44,121 bases of DNA, taken from Microbacterium sp. Au-Mic1 (GTDB taxonomy: Bacteria; Actinomycetota; Actinomycetes; Actinomycetales; Microbacteriaceae). The DNA is taken from positions 1-44,121 of the forward strand of contig NZ_JAJTTF010000018.1 in NCBI RefSeq assembly GCF_021341785.1, read 5' to 3'. The notes beneath the pieces were generated by a model that ran no database searches, was not told the DNA's origin, and was given only the letters and a program-made list of their open reading frames with translations. Shown piece after piece: positions 1 through 7,849 of this stretch; the stretch's first letter is position 1; each line of letters starts with the position of its first letter. Made by a program: the position numbers and the translations under genes.

Positions 1-1
1 C

Positions 2-952
2 GCGCTCGGCCGCGGCGTCTTCGGCGACCAGCGCTACGACCTCGGCGTGACCGGCGGCTTCGGCGCCGAGGGCGCGATGGAGCTCATCCGCGAGGCCGAC
101 GTGGCGGTGGTGTTCGGTGCCTCGCTCAACCAGTTCACCATGCGGTTCGGCGCACTGTTCGCCCCGGGCACGCAGGTGTTCCAGATCGACGTCGCCCCGG
201 CCGCGACGCATGCGCACGTGGGCGGATTCGTGCGCGCCGACGCGCGGCTCGCCGCCGAGGCGCTCGTCGCCCGGCTGCAGGGTGCGACGGATTCGGGCTG
301 GCGCGAGGGCGTCGACGTCGCTGCGGCCCGCGCGTACGAGCCAGGGGACGAGACCGCGCCCGACGGCCGGCTCGACCCGCGCTCGGCCGCGCGCCGCATC
401 GCCGAGCTGCTGCCCGAGGATCGCGTCGTCGTCTCCGACGGCGGGCACTTCATCGGCTGGGCGAACATGTACTGGCCCGTGGCGTCACCGGATCGGATGA
501 TGATGATCGGCACCGCGTTCCAGGCGATCGGTCAGGGGTGGCCCAGCGTCGTGGGCGCCACGCGCGCCCGCCCTGAGGCGACGGTCGTGCTCACGTCCGG
601 TGACGGCGGCGGACTCATGGCGATCGCCGATCTGGAGTCGGCCGTGCGCTCCGCCGGCGGCCGCGGCATGGCCGTGATCTGGAACGACGCGGCGTACGGC
701 GCGGAGATCAACCTGTACGGCCTCAAGGGCCTGGCGCGCGAGCCCATGCTCATCCCCCAGGTCGACTTCGCCGCGTTCGCCGCGGCGGTCGGCGCGGAGG
801 GCGTCGCGGTGCGCACGCTCGCCGACCTCGACCGGCTGGCCGCGTGGACGGCCGAGGATCCGGCGAGCCGCCCGTTCCTCGTACTGGATCTGCGCATCTC
901 GGGCGACGTGATCGCGCCGTACCAGGAGGAGATCATCCGCGTGAACTCCTGA
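2..952 (+). CDS. Thiamine diphosphate-dependent decarboxylase/synthase, 5' truncated
   Basis: The reading frame is open from base 2, so the N-terminal Pyr domain lies outside the window; 316 residues remain. What is left is the central domain (visible residues about 1-100) and the C-terminal PP domain. The ThDP/Mg-binding signature GDGGG is at visible residues about 200-204, followed by WND about 25 residues later, as in the acetolactate synthase / benzoylformate and indolepyruvate decarboxylase superfamily. The substrate cannot be told from the sequence. Next to an arylacetate pathway, a 2-keto-acid decarboxylase feeding arylacetaldehydes is one possibility, but an acetolactate synthase-like paralogue is equally compatible. 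It ends 39 bases before the PhzF-like gene, which has its own probable promoter. Confidence 0.85.
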   Translation, partial: ALGRGVFGDQRYDLGVTGGFGAEGAMELIREADVAVVFGASLNQFTMRFGALFAPGTQVFQIDVAPAATHAHVGGFVRADARLAAEALVARLQGATDSGWREGVDVAAARAYEPGDETAPDGRLDPRSAARRIAELLPEDRVVVSDGGHFIGWANMYWPVASPDRMMMIGTAFQAIGQGWPSVVGATRARPEATVVLTSGDGGGLMAIADLESAVRSAGGRGMAVIWNDAAYGAEINLYGLKGLAREPMLIPQVDFAAFAAAVGAEGVAVRTLADLDRLAAWTAEDPASRPFLVLDLRISGDVIAPYQEEIIRVNS

Positions 953-978
953 CGCGGCGGGCGGCCACGGTCCGCCCT

Positions 979-984
979 TAGGCT
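979..984 (+). promoter_or_regulatory. Probable -10 box (TAGGCT) of a leaderless transcript
   Basis: TAGGCT is followed by exactly seven bases and then the ATG of the PhzF-like gene, with no Shine-Dalgarno sequence between. This is the spacing expected when transcription starts at the start codon, which is common in actinobacteria. The same arrangement recurs at several other genes in this window. Confidence 0.5.
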
Positions 985-991
985 CGACGTC

Positions 992-1852
992 ATGAGCACC
1001 AGTCCGGAGGTCCTCCGTTACGCCGCTTTCGCCGCCACCGCCGAGGGCGGCAACCCGGCGGGGATCGTCCTGGGTGCCGGCGATCTGTCCGACGCGGACA
1101 TGCTGCGGATCGCCGCGGAGGTCGGCTATCCGGAGACCGCGTTCCTGTTGTCCTCCGCGACCGTCGATGGCGTCCGGCGCCATCGGATCCGGTACTGGTC
1201 GCCGGCCGCGGAGGTGCCGTTCTGCGGACACGCGACCGTCGCCACAGCAGTGGTGCTCGCCGAGCGCGAGGGGCCGGGAGCGATGCTCTTCGACACCCCT
1301 GTCGGAGAGGTCGCGATCATGGCGGAGTCGGCGGAGGACGGGATCCGGGTCTCGTTCACGAGCGTTGAGCCGACCGTGCGGGAGCTGGATCCGCAGGTCC
1401 TCGAGCGAACCCTCGCACTGCTCTCGCTGCAGGCGGGCGACCTGGATCCGGACTATCCGGCACGGGAGTCCTTCGCCGGCAACTGGCACCCGGTCCTGGT
1501 GCTGCGGGATCCGGAGATCTTCCACCAGTTCCGCTTCGCGCCCGGCCCCGTCGCGGAGCGCATGCGCGCGCAGGGATGGACCGGCACCATCACCGTGCTG
1601 CACGCGCGGTCCGATCGCGACTTCCTCGCGCGCAACATCTTCCCCGTCGCGCGGATCACCGAGGACCCGGCAACCGGATCCGCCGCCGCGGCGACCGGCG
1701 CCTACCTGCGCGCGATCGGCCGCGTTCCCCAGGACCGCGTCGCGCGGATCCACCAGGGCGCGCACGTCGGCCGGCCGAGTCTGCTGACCGTCACGATCCC
1801 CGAGTCCGGCGGCATCGTCGTGTCCGGCGGCGCCAAGCCGATCACGGGCTGA
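992..1852 (+). CDS. PhzF family isomerase/epimerase-like protein
   Basis: The protein is 286 residues, the normal length for the PhzF/diaminopimelate-epimerase fold. It shows the family signatures: NPAG at residues 21-24, the catalytic-type glutamate in YPET (E48), CGHAT around 78-82, and DPATGSA in the C-terminal half. PhzF itself isomerises trans-2,3-dihydro-3-hydroxyanthranilate, but most homologues in soil bacteria have no assigned substrate and no other phenazine genes are present here. The ATG is preceded by a TANNNT box rather than an SD sequence. It converges with the flavoprotein gene, leaving only 10 bases between stop codons. Confidence 0.85.
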   Translation: MSTSPEVLRYAAFAATAEGGNPAGIVLGAGDLSDADMLRIAAEVGYPETAFLLSSATVDGVRRHRIRYWSPAAEVPFCGHATVATAVVLAEREGPGAMLFDTPVGEVAIMAESAEDGIRVSFTSVEPTVRELDPQVLERTLALLSLQAGDLDPDYPARESFAGNWHPVLVLRDPEIFHQFRFAPGPVAERMRAQGWTGTITVLHARSDRDFLARNIFPVARITEDPATGSAAAATGAYLRAIGRVPQDRVARIHQGAHVGRPSLLTVTIPESGGIVVSGGAKPITG

Positions 1853-1862
1853 GGCTCGGTCC

Positions 1863-3749
1863 TCACGCCTCCAGGAAGGCGCCCGCCAGGAACGACGCCA
1901 GCTCGTCCACGCCGTCGAGCGGCAGGATCGCGGCGACGTACTGGTCGGGGCGGACGACGACCACGACGCCGTCGCGGGACAGCTCGCGCTCGGCGAAGAT
2001 GTCACCCTTCGACCAGTGCGAAGGCGCCGCAGCGTAGAGCTTCTCCCAGTCGGTGAGCCCGAGCGGGCCGGTCTTCGGCTGGAACAGCTCGGGGGCGGTC
2101 GTGACGTCGAGGTCCTCGGAGGACTGCTGGTAGACGGCCTTCACGTCGAACACCGCATCCACGTCGCCGGCGGCCGGGGTGAACCTGGCCAGCACCGGCG
2201 CCACGGCGTCGGCCCAGGCATCGAGGCCGGATCCGGTCGCGTCGCCGAACGCGTACACGCGCCAGCGGCCGTCCGCCTTCGCGTGGTGACCCAGGTGCAC
2301 GACGTTGCCGTCGGACACGCGCACGACCTCCGCGCTCTTGAACCGCTTGCCGAGCGGGAAACCTGCAGCCAGCGCCTGGTGCGCGTCGGATCCGGTGATC
2401 ATCGAGCTCGTGTACTGCGTCATGAACCCCGAGGGGAACTCGGCCGTGGCCAGGTAGTAGTTCGCCAGCTCCTGCGGGTCGGAGATCTCCTCGGGCTTGC
2501 GCGCCATGAGCGAGGACCACTCGCGGTCGAAGTCGATGAGCTGCTGCGCCACGGGGTGCCGCTCGGCGCCGTACGTCGACAGCAGCTCCTGCGGGCTGCG
2601 GCCGGTGAGCACCGATCCCAGCTTCCAGCCGAGGTTGAACCCGTCCTGCATCGAGACGTTCATGCCCTGGCCGGCCTTGGCACTGTGGGTGTGGCAGGCG
2701 TCGCCGGTGAGGAAGACCCGCGGGTGACGGGTGCTGTCCTCCCCCACGTCGTCGAAGCCGTCCGTGATCCGGTGCCCCACCTCGTAGACGCTGTGCCAGG
2801 CGACCTGCTTCACGTCGATGGCGTAAGGGTGCAGGATCTCGTTCGCCTTGGCGATGATCGCCTCGATCGGCGTGTGCTTGACCTGGCGGTTGTCCCCCGT
2901 CGCGACCTCACCGAGGTCGATGTACATGCGGCTCAGGTAGCCGCCCTCGCGCGGGATGTGCAGGATGTTGCCCGCCTCGGCATTGATCGCGCACTTGGTG
3001 CGCCAGTCCGGGAAGTCGGTGTTCACGAGCACGTCCATGACGCCCCAGGCGTGCGCGGCCATCGCGCCGACGTGCGTGCGTCCGATCGCCTCGCGCACCC
3101 CGCTGCGCGCGCCGTCGCAGCCCACGACGTACTTCGCGCGGATCGTGCGCTCCTCGCCCTCGCGGGCACCTGCGACGTACCGCACCTGCACCTCGACCGG
3201 GTGCTCGCCGTCGGTCCCCGAGCCGGTCGAAGGGTGGACGGTGAGCCCGGTGAACTGCACGCCGTAGTCGGGCACGATCCGGCCCGGGCCGTCGGCGGCT
3301 GCCTCGGCGAAGTAGTCGAGCACGCGCGCCTGGTTCACGATGAGGTGCGGGAACTCGCAGATGTCGTACGCGTAGTCGGCGGTGCGCGCGGTGCGGACGA
3401 TGTTCTGCGGGTTCTCCGGATCCGGGCCCCAGAAGTTCATCCAGCCGATGTTGTACGCCTCGGCGACGATCCGCTCGGCGAAGCCGAACGCCTGGAACGT
3501 CTCGACGCTGCGCGGCTGGATCCCGTCGGCCTGCCCGAGCTCGAGGCGGCCTCCGCGGCGCTCGATGATGCGGGTCGTGATGCCGGGGTACTGCGACATC
3601 TGCGCGGCCAGCAGCATGCCCGCCGGGCCCGATCCGACGATGAGCACGTCGACCTCATCGGGGAGTTCGGCGGGGCGGTCGATGCCCGTGCCTGCGGCGG
3701 GGAGCACGCGGGGGTCATGGGAGACGTATCCGTGGTGGTGGAACTGCAT
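1863..3749 (-). CDS. FAD-dependent aromatic-ring monooxygenase, MobA/phenol 2-monooxygenase type
   Basis: This 628-residue class A flavoprotein hydroxylase has a Rossmann GSGPAG at residues 39-44, a CDGARSGVR motif at 211-219, a GDACHTHSAKAGQG FAD-ribityl motif at 349-362, and a C-terminal thioredoxin-like dimerisation domain of the phenol-hydroxylase type. Known relatives (3-hydroxybenzoate 4-monooxygenase MobA, phenol 2-monooxygenase) use NADPH and O2 to make catechols. The start at 3749 is chosen because GGAAGGA lies upstream; an in-frame start at 3833 would add 28 unlikely residues. Residues 172-181 (HPSTGSGTDG) form a low-complexity loop encoded by a repeat-like stretch (3213-3234). It is divergent from iclR. 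Next to hpaD-I, a role in making homoprotocatechuate is inferred, not shown. Confidence 0.88.
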   Translation of the reverse strand: MQFHHHGYVSHDPRVLPAAGTGIDRPAELPDEVDVLIVGSGPAGMLLAAQMSQYPGITTRIIERRGGRLELGQADGIQPRSVETFQAFGFAERIVAEAYNIGWMNFWGPDPENPQNIVRTARTADYAYDICEFPHLIVNQARVLDYFAEAAADGPGRIVPDYGVQFTGLTVHPSTGSGTDGEHPVEVQVRYVAGAREGEERTIRAKYVVGCDGARSGVREAIGRTHVGAMAAHAWGVMDVLVNTDFPDWRTKCAINAEAGNILHIPREGGYLSRMYIDLGEVATGDNRQVKHTPIEAIIAKANEILHPYAIDVKQVAWHSVYEVGHRITDGFDDVGEDSTRHPRVFLTGDACHTHSAKAGQGMNVSMQDGFNLGWKLGSVLTGRSPQELLSTYGAERHPVAQQLIDFDREWSSLMARKPEEISDPQELANYYLATAEFPSGFMTQYTSSMITGSDAHQALAAGFPLGKRFKSAEVVRVSDGNVVHLGHHAKADGRWRVYAFGDATGSGLDAWADAVAPVLARFTPAAGDVDAVFDVKAVYQQSSEDLDVTTAPELFQPKTGPLGLTDWEKLYAAAPSHWSKGDIFAERELSRDGVVVVVRPDQYVAAILPLDGVDELASFLAGAFLEA

Positions 3750-3803
3750 CGTCGTCGATTCCTTCCTGACGGCGCCGTCGGGCTCGGTTCGGGCTGGTGC
3801 GCG

Positions 3804-3824
3804 ATTCTCGCGCCTCGCGAGAAT
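3804..3824. promoter_or_regulatory. Perfect 9-bp inverted repeat, candidate operator
   Basis: ATTCTCGCG (3804-3812) and CGCGAGAAT (3816-3824) form a perfect dyad with a 3-bp spacer in the 180-bp region between the divergent flavoprotein and iclR genes. It sits just upstream of the predicted iclR promoter and in the flavoprotein leader, where a repressor or activator could act. The regulator that binds is unknown. Confidence 0.5.
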
Positions 3825-3827
3825 GCC

Positions 3828-3856
3828 TTGCATCTCGCATCGCCGTGTTCTATATT
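3828..3856 (+). promoter_or_regulatory. Promoter for iclR (TTGCAT-17 bp-TATATT)
   Basis: A -35-like TTGCAT (3828-3833), a 17-bp spacer and a -10-like TATATT (3851-3856) precede the IclR gene. The -10 box lies inside the first of two tandem dyads, so a protein bound there would block transcription. Confidence 0.55.
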
Positions 3857-3881
3857 CGAACGCAACGTTCTACTATTGAAC
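3847..3881. promoter_or_regulatory. Tandem GTTC-N7-GAAC dyads, probable IclR operator
   Basis: Two 15-bp dyads, GTTCTATATTCGAAC (3847-3861) and GTTCTACTATTGAAC (3867-3881), repeat with a 20-bp period, about two helical turns, so both would face the same side of the DNA. Tandem or multiple short dyads next to the regulator gene are typical of IclR-family aromatic-pathway regulators. The overlap with the -10 box fits autoregulation together with control of the divergent flavoprotein gene. Confidence 0.6.
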
Positions 3882-3929
3882 ACAGACTATCCGAGGTCGC
3901 CCGGGCGATCAAGACGACGAGGAGGATCC

Positions 3930-4628
3930 ATGGCCGACGCACCCGCCTCGCAGACCCTCAGCCGCGGCATCCGGATCCTGGAGGTGCTCTCCGACGCTCG
4001 CGGAGCGCTCTCGATCGACGAGATCGCCGGCGAGCTCGGCGTGCATCGCTCGATCGCCTACCGACTGCTGCGCACGCTCGAAGATCACGGCCTCGTGTCT
4101 CGTGACGCCTCGGGGCTCGTCTTCCTGGGCGCGCGCATGGCCGCTCTCGCCGCCGGCGTCGCCAACGACCTGCAGGCGGAGGCCCTTCCCGAGCTGACCG
4201 CTGTCGCCAACGAGCTCGGCATGACCTGCTTCCTGGCCGTCCTCGACGGCGAGGAGTGCATCACGCTCGTGAGCGTCGAACCCCGGCACGCCGTGGCCAG
4301 CGTCGCGCAGCGCCCCGGGGCACGGCACTCCGTCACCGTGGGCGCCCCGGGCAAGGCGATCCTCGCCCAGCTGGCCGAGGCGGAGTGGCCGGCGGGCTCT
4401 TTCGCCGCGTTGCACGACACGGTCGCCCAGTCACGATCGGCCGGGTTCGCCACCAGCCACGATGAGGTGATCCCGACCGTGCAGTCCGTGGCCGTGCCGC
4501 TGGCCCTGCGCGGGCAGCGTCCGGCCGCGATCGCCGTGGTGCACGTCGCCACGGACCGCACCGACGCCGAGATCGCCGCGCGCCTGCAGCACTCGGCGAC
4601 GACGATCCGCGAGGCGCTCGGCGGCTGA
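3930..4628 (+). CDS. IclR family transcriptional regulator
   Basis: The 232-residue protein has the standard IclR layout: an N-terminal winged helix-turn-helix (about residues 8-65, with the recognition region around GVHRSIAYRLLRTLEDHGL) and a C-terminal GAF-like effector domain. The start is fixed by GAGGAGGA ending just upstream of the ATG. IclR proteins commonly sense aromatic acids or their ring-cleavage products. Being divergent from the ring hydroxylase, with tandem dyads between the two, it is the likely local regulator of that gene. The inducer is unknown. It converges with the MHS transporter gene. Confidence 0.9.
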   Translation: MADAPASQTLSRGIRILEVLSDARGALSIDEIAGELGVHRSIAYRLLRTLEDHGLVSRDASGLVFLGARMAALAAGVANDLQAEALPELTAVANELGMTCFLAVLDGEECITLVSVEPRHAVASVAQRPGARHSVTVGAPGKAILAQLAEAEWPAGSFAALHDTVAQSRSAGFATSHDEVIPTVQSVAVPLALRGQRPAAIAVVHVATDRTDAEIAARLQHSATTIREALGG

Positions 4629-4654
4629 GGCGCACCGGTCCCAGCCCGCATACG

Positions 4655-4738
4655 CGTGTCCCCCTCCCCTGCGCGACTTTCCCCCCCGCTGAGCGGTGCA
4701 GCTCTGGGGAGGGAAAGACGCTCGAGGGAGGGGAACAC
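4655..4738. repeat. Long imperfect inverted repeat rich in C-runs and G-runs
   Basis: A C-rich arm (about 4659-4687, containing CTTTCCC) is mirrored by a G-rich arm (about 4707-4735, containing GGGAAAG) around a short centre, with the outer parts also complementary but not perfectly. It lies after the iclR stop codon, just before a cleaner terminator hairpin. It may be part of the termination region or a degenerate intergenic element. Confidence 0.4.
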
Positions 4739-4739
4739 T

Positions 4740-4771
4740 GATCGCGCCCCGCCGCAGGGCAGGGCGCGATC
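4740..4771. terminator. Bidirectional terminator hairpin between iclR and the MHS transporter
   Basis: A perfect 10-bp stem, GATCGCGCCC (4740-4749) with GGGCGCGATC (4762-4771), and a 12-base loop lies between two convergent genes. There is no long T-run, which is usual in high-G+C actinobacteria. Confidence 0.65.
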
Positions 4772-4789
4772 AGGCGCGTCGCTCGGCCG

Positions 4790-6169
4790 TCAGGCCCGGG
4801 ACATCCCGTGGATCGGGCTGACCGACTGCTCGGCCTCGTGATCGGGACCCAGCGGGATGCCGCTGCGGTCGCGCAGCAGCAGCGTCGCGATGAGGCCGAT
4901 CACGGTCATCCCGGCGAGGTACCAGGTCACGGCCTGCGTCGAGCCCGTCGCCTGCACGATCGCCGTCGCGATGGTCGGCGCGAAGGCGCCTCCGGCGATG
5001 GCCCCGATGGCGTAGGAGATCGAGACCCCGGAGAACCGGATCGAGGCGGGGAACAGTTCGGTGTACAGCGCCGCCTGCGGACCGTAGGTGAAGCCGAGCC
5101 CGATCGTGAGGATCGCGAGCGCAGCGAACAGCAGTCCGACCTGCCCCGTGTTCACCAGCGGGAACAGCGTGAACACGCCGACCAGCTGCAGGATCCAGCC
5201 GATGATGTAGGTGGTCCGGCGCCCGATCCGGTCCGAGATCCACCCGGCGACCAAGGTCGACAGCAGCCAGGTGACGGCGGATCCGGCCACGGCCCAGAGC
5301 ACGGGACCGCGGTCGAGCTTGAGCGCGCCCTCGGGGTTGGTCGCGTACCCCTGGATGTAGCCGCCGGTGGTCATGTAGCCGACCGCGTTGTTGCCGGCGA
5401 AGACGAGGGCGGCGATGATCACCAGCAGCAGGTGCTTGCGGAACAGCTGCACGATCGGCATGCTCGCGGCCTCCTTGCGTTCGGCGAGCTCGGTGAACAC
5501 GGGGCTCTCCTCGACCCGGCGTCGCACGTAGTAGCCGACCACGATCAGCACGACGCTGAGCAGGAACGGGATCCGCCAGCCCCAGGACAGGAACTGGTCA
5601 CCCGGCGCGACCAGCGCCATGATCGCCATCACGCCGGAGGCGATCAGCAGTCCCAGCGGCACGCCGATCTGCGGCGCCGCGCCGAAGATGCCGCGCTTGG
5701 CCTTGGGCGCGTGCTCGACGGCCATCAGCACCGCCCCGCCCCACTCGCCGCCGGCCGAGATCCCCTGCAGGATGCGCAGCAGCACCAGCAGGATGGGAGC
5801 CGCGATGCCGATCGCGTTCGCGTCGGGCAGCACGCCGATCAGCGCCGTCGCCGCGCCCATCAGGATCAGGGTCCACATCAGGACCGCCTTGCGACCGAAC
5901 TTGTCGCCGAAGTGGCCCGCCAGGAACGCACCCAGGGGGCGGAACAGGAAGCTCACGCCGACCGTGGCGAATCCGACCAGGGCGCTGTTGGCCCCGAGGT
6001 CCTTGAAGAAGAGCTGGCCGAACACCAGGCCCACCGCGGTGGCGTAGATGAAGAAGTCGTACCACTCGACCGTGGTGCCGATGACGGTGGCGAAGACCAC
6101 CCGGCGCCGGTCGGCGGCTGAGGCGATGGTTCCGGTGGGCGTGAAACCCGGGGAGGATTCTGCGGACAT
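4790..6169 (-). CDS. MFS transporter of the metabolite:H+ symporter (MHS) family
   Basis: The 459-residue protein has about 12 hydrophobic segments. The family loop signature GDKFGRKAVL follows segment 2, and VVFATVIGTTVEWYDFFIY is the typical MHS start of segment 1 (relatives: ShiA, KgtP, ProP and aromatic-acid permeases). The start at 6169 has AAAGGAG upstream. It is divergent from the FAH-RraA gene, so import of the aromatic acid degraded by the hpa block is a reasonable inference, but the family does not fix the substrate. Confidence 0.85.
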   Translation of the reverse strand: MSAESSPGFTPTGTIASAADRRRVVFATVIGTTVEWYDFFIYATAVGLVFGQLFFKDLGANSALVGFATVGVSFLFRPLGAFLAGHFGDKFGRKAVLMWTLILMGAATALIGVLPDANAIGIAAPILLVLLRILQGISAGGEWGGAVLMAVEHAPKAKRGIFGAAPQIGVPLGLLIASGVMAIMALVAPGDQFLSWGWRIPFLLSVVLIVVGYYVRRRVEESPVFTELAERKEAASMPIVQLFRKHLLLVIIAALVFAGNNAVGYMTTGGYIQGYATNPEGALKLDRGPVLWAVAGSAVTWLLSTLVAGWISDRIGRRTTYIIGWILQLVGVFTLFPLVNTGQVGLLFAALAILTIGLGFTYGPQAALYTELFPASIRFSGVSISYAIGAIAGGAFAPTIATAIVQATGSTQAVTWYLAGMTVIGLIATLLLRDRSGIPLGPDHEAEQSVSPIHGMSRA

Positions 6170-6267
6170 GCTGTCTCCTTTGCATGGGACGTCGTCGTCT
6201 TGGCCGACATCGTCGTCGTGCCCGACACGGGGATTCAGGATCCTGCGGACGGATCCGGATCCCATGC

Positions 6268-6296
6268 TTGCCGGGCTCGACACGATGATATACGAT
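6268..6296 (+). promoter_or_regulatory. Promoter for the hpa block (TTGCCG-17 bp-TACGAT)
   Basis: TTGCCG (6268-6273), a spacer of exactly 17 bp and TACGAT (6291-6296) precede the FAH-RraA gene by about 54 bases. The -10 box overlaps the AT-rich dyad at 6289-6304. Confidence 0.55.
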
Positions 6297-6304
6297 TTCG
6301 AATA
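6289..6304. promoter_or_regulatory. AT-rich imperfect dyad, candidate GntR/FCD operator
   Basis: TATACGATTTCGAATA is an imperfect palindrome lying across the predicted -10 box, in a region otherwise very G+C-rich. FadR-subfamily GntR repressors usually bind short dyads in this position, and such a repressor is encoded second in the operon that starts here. Confidence 0.45.
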
Positions 6305-6349
6305 CGACGCCAAGGGTCCCCCTGGCACCCACCGCGCGAGGAGGCGCCC

Positions 6350-7849
6350 ATGTCCGCACCGATCGACCGGCCCGGCAAGATCATCGCGATCCACCTCAAC
6401 TACCGCTCCCGTGCCGACCAGCGCGGCCGCACCCCTGCGACCCCCTCCTACTTCTTCAAGCCGTCCTCCTCCATGGCCGGCACCGACGGTGTCGTGGAGC
6501 GCCCCGCCGGCACCGAGCTGCTCGCCTTCGAGGGCGAGATCGCGCTCGTCATCGGCACCGCCGCGCACCGGGTGAGCGTCGCGGACGCCTGGTCGCACGT
6601 GGCATGGGTGACCGCGTCGAACGACCTGGGCCTGTACGACCTGCGCGCGAACGACAAGGGCTCGAACGTCCGCTCCAAGGGCGGCGACGGCTACACCCCG
6701 ATCGGTCCCGACCTGATCCCGGCTGCCGACGTCGACCCCGCCGAGCTGCGGGTGCGCGCCTGGGTGAACGGAGATCTGCGCCAGGACGACGAGACCAGCG
6801 GGCTGCTGTTCCCGCTGCCGCAGCTCATCGCCGACCTCTCCCAGCACTTCACCCTCGAGCCCGGCGACATCATCCTGACCGGCACCCCGGCCGGATCCAG
6901 TGTGATCGTGCCCGGCGATGTCGTGGTCGTCGAGGTGGACGCCCCGCACTCCTCGAAGACGCTCACCTCCGGCGGGCTGCGCACCACCGTCACGCAGGGC
7001 ACCGTCGACTTCGACGGCGCCCTCGGCTCGCTCCCCGCCGTGGATGACCTGCAGCGCGCCGAGGCGTGGGGATCGCGGGAGGAGGCGGGGCTTGCACCGA
7101 TCGCTGAGCCGGTCGAGGCGCCCGCCGCAACGCCTGCCCTGGACCCGCAGCTCCGCGCCAAGCTCGTCGCCGCCCCGACGGCCGGCCTCAGCGCCCAGCT
7201 GCGCAAGCGCGGCCTGCACGCCTGCTTCATCGACGGCGTCTCTGCCAACCTGCCGGGAGCCAAGATCGTCGGCACCGCGAAGACGCTGCGCTTCGTCCCG
7301 GCCCGCGAGGATCTGTTCAAGACCCACGGCGGCGGCTACAACGCGCAGAAGCGCGCCTTCGACGCCGTCGAAGAGGGCGAGATCATCGTGATCGAAGCCC
7401 GCGGTGACGCGACCACCGGCACGCTCGGCGACATCCTCGCCCTGCGGGCCAAGGCACGTCGCGCCGCCGGCGTGGTCACCGACGGCGGCGTGCGCGACTT
7501 CGCTGCGGTCGCCGAGATCGGCCTGCCCGTGTTCTCGCAGGGCGCGCACCCGTCGGTCCTCGGCCGCAAGCACGTGCCGTGGGACATCGACGTGACGATC
7601 GCCTGCGGCGGGGCCACGGTCCAGCCGGGCGACATCATCGTCGGCGACAGCGACGGCGTGATCGTGATCCCGCCCGCCCTCGTCGAGGAGGTCGTCGACG
7701 CCACCCTCGCCCAGGAGGACGAGGACGCCTGGATCGCCGAGCAGGTCGAAGCCGGGCATCCGGTCGATGGGCTGTTCCCGATGAACGCCGCCTGGCGCGC
7801 CGAGTACGACGCCGCACGTTCGGCCGACGCGGAGTCTGCGGGCGCCTGA
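6350..7849 (+). CDS. Fusion of a fumarylacetoacetate hydrolase domain and an RraA-like aldolase/decarboxylase domain
   Basis: The 499-residue protein has two units. Residues about 1-235 are an FAH-fold domain with metal-ligand-type residues in FEGE (E61/E63) and ND (D92), and the loop DIILTGTPAG at 173-182. Residues about 265-480 are RraA-like: D361, then 20 residues, then R382-D383, exactly the D-X20-R-D motif of class II HMG/CHA aldolases and RraA-type oxaloacetate decarboxylases. A proline/alanine-rich linker joins them. FAH-family HpaG proteins isomerise and decarboxylate the 5-oxopent-3-ene-tricarboxylate intermediate with two duplicated FAH domains; here one may be replaced by RraA. The stop overlaps the gntR start (TGATG). 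Function is inferred from fold and context. Confidence 0.85.
   Translation: MSAPIDRPGKIIAIHLNYRSRADQRGRTPATPSYFFKPSSSMAGTDGVVERPAGTELLAFEGEIALVIGTAAHRVSVADAWSHVAWVTASNDLGLYDLRANDKGSNVRSKGGDGYTPIGPDLIPAADVDPAELRVRAWVNGDLRQDDETSGLLFPLPQLIADLSQHFTLEPGDIILTGTPAGSSVIVPGDVVVVEVDAPHSSKTLTSGGLRTTVTQGTVDFDGALGSLPAVDDLQRAEAWGSREEAGLAPIAEPVEAPAATPALDPQLRAKLVAAPTAGLSAQLRKRGLHACFIDGVSANLPGAKIVGTAKTLRFVPAREDLFKTHGGGYNAQKRAFDAVEEGEIIVIEARGDATTGTLGDILALRAKARRAAGVVTDGGVRDFAAVAEIGLPVFSQGAHPSVLGRKHVPWDIDVTIACGGATVQPGDIIVGDSDGVIVIPPALVEEVVDATLAQEDEDAWIAEQVEAGHPVDGLFPMNAAWRAEYDAARSADAESAGA

Noticed and set aside
2016..4628. Very long plus-strand open frame over the flavoprotein gene
   Set aside because: It is the antisense shadow of a high-G+C gene; only its last part (from 3930) is a real gene, the IclR regulator.
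4790..7759. Single very long minus-strand frame covering the transporter and the FAH-RraA region
   Set aside because: The transporter starts at 6169 with a good SD; the upstream part is antisense to the FAH-RraA gene.
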